A stretch of DNA of 64,000 bases, taken from Pseudohoeflea sp964511625. GTDB lineage: Bacteria > Pseudomonadota > Alphaproteobacteria > Rhizobiales > Rhizobiaceae. The stretch covers positions 62,001 through 126,000 of the forward strand of contig CAZEJG010000005.1 of the NCBI GenBank assembly GCA_964511625.1. Direction: 5' to 3'. Of the stretch, positions 63,719 through 64,000 are shown one piece after another. Position 1 is the first letter of the stretch. Every line of letters starts with the position of its first letter. Made by a program: the position numbers and the translations under genes. Below the pieces are notes generated by a model. It was not told where the DNA came from. It saw only the letters and a program-made list of their open reading frames with translations, and searched no databases.

Positions 63719-64000
63719 ATGGCATCTGCCGCGCCACTTTATGAAACCTACAATCGGGCGCCGCTGCGCTTCGAACGCGGGGAGGGCGTGTGGCTGACCA
63801 CCGACAAGGGCGAGCGATATCTCGATTTCGCAGCTGGCATCGCGGTGAGCTCGCTCGGCCATTCCCATCCGCATCTCGTCTCCGCGCTGACGGGGCAGGC
63901 CGAGAAGCTGTGGCATCTTTCCAACCTTTACGAGATCCCGGGGCAGGAACGCCTCGCTGCGCGTCTCGTCGAGGCGACGTTTGCCGACAAGGCCTTCTTC
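63719..64000 (+). CDS. argD: Acetylornithine aminotransferase, N-terminal part (3' end outside window)
   Basis: First 94 residues; the gene runs off the right edge. The N-terminus (PLYETYNRAPLRFERGEG, YLDFAAGIAVSSLGHSHPHL, LWHLSNLYEIPGQE) is characteristic of ArgD, a PLP enzyme that moves the amino group in arginine synthesis. The catalytic Lys lies beyond the window. In rhizobia argD typically follows gcrA in this place, with argF downstream. Confidence 0.93.
   Translation, partial: MASAAPLYETYNRAPLRFERGEGVWLTTDKGERYLDFAAGIAVSSLGHSHPHLVSALTGQAEKLWHLSNLYEIPGQERLAARLVEATFADKAFF

Overview
The window is GC-rich, densely packed DNA from an alphaproteobacterium, most likely order Hyphomicrobiales (Rhizobiales) and Rhizobiaceae-like. 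The basis is the gene order phoR-pstSCAB-phoU-phoB next to gcrA and argD, an XRE/ImmA-type regulator divergent from pccB-pccA-methylmalonyl-CoA mutase, a BA14K-family secreted protein, GcrA itself, and ABC/TRAP importers typical of rhizobia. I cannot name the genus. I see no phage, transposase, plasmid replication gene or CRISPR array.

Layout. 1-4414: end of a solute-binding protein gene, two permeases, an ATPase and a PHP-type phosphoesterase, forming one importer/phosphoester operon. 4553-5383: a transglutaminase-like gene. 5742-14218: a carbohydrate operon behind two tandem operators (solute-binding protein, two permeases, a 62-residue membrane protein, two ATPases, a DhaK-DhaL fusion kinase and a LacI regulator), probably importing and phosphorylating a short ketose. 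14215-15626: a persulfide-dioxygenase-like hydrolase and aroQ. 15706-24328: propionyl-CoA assimilation (regulator, pccB, pccA, mutase), with a DUF559 gene inside a nested inverted-repeat cassette between pccB and pccA. 24701-28643: a membrane methyltransferase and a TRAP importer. 29144-31877: a GGDEF-EAL protein and a ribokinase-like kinase. 31923-34670: an unknown single-pass membrane protein and a nitronate monooxygenase. 34934-35009: tRNA-Thr(CGT). 35279-40196: CDP-deoxyhexose genes (rfbF, rfbG, an epimerase, a C-methyltransferase) and a convergent sugar aminotransferase. 40349-48461: D-amino acid transaminase, a degenerate SDR, pyrC, pyrE, fructokinase, pgi and fadD. 48681-54007: a BA14K protein, then an outer-membrane barrel, a FecR-domain protein, a CHASE2 adenylyl cyclase and a Crp-type regulator. 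54096-62636: the phosphate block (ppk2, phoR, pstSCAB, phoU, phoB). 62734-64000: gcrA and the start of argD.

How the parts work together. The phosphate block is coherent: PstSCAB imports phosphate, PhoU restrains PhoR-PhoB, Pho-box-like repeats precede pstS and lie between the divergent ppk2 and phoR genes, and PPK2 connects phosphate to polyphosphate. PhoR here has no membrane segment. The block 49268-54007 reads as an envelope-to-cAMP pathway: outer-membrane barrel, periplasmic FecR protein, CHASE2 cyclase, then Crp. All four solute-binding protein genes in the window are followed by a strong hairpin before their membrane subunits, a simple way to make more binding protein than transporter.

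The best candidates for undescribed biology are the nested inverted-repeat cassette around the DUF559 gene, the envelope-to-cAMP operon, and the gcrA/argD intergenic region with four GANTC sites in 37 bp, three CTAGTG repeats, a Pho-box-like element and a promoter-hairpin leader.
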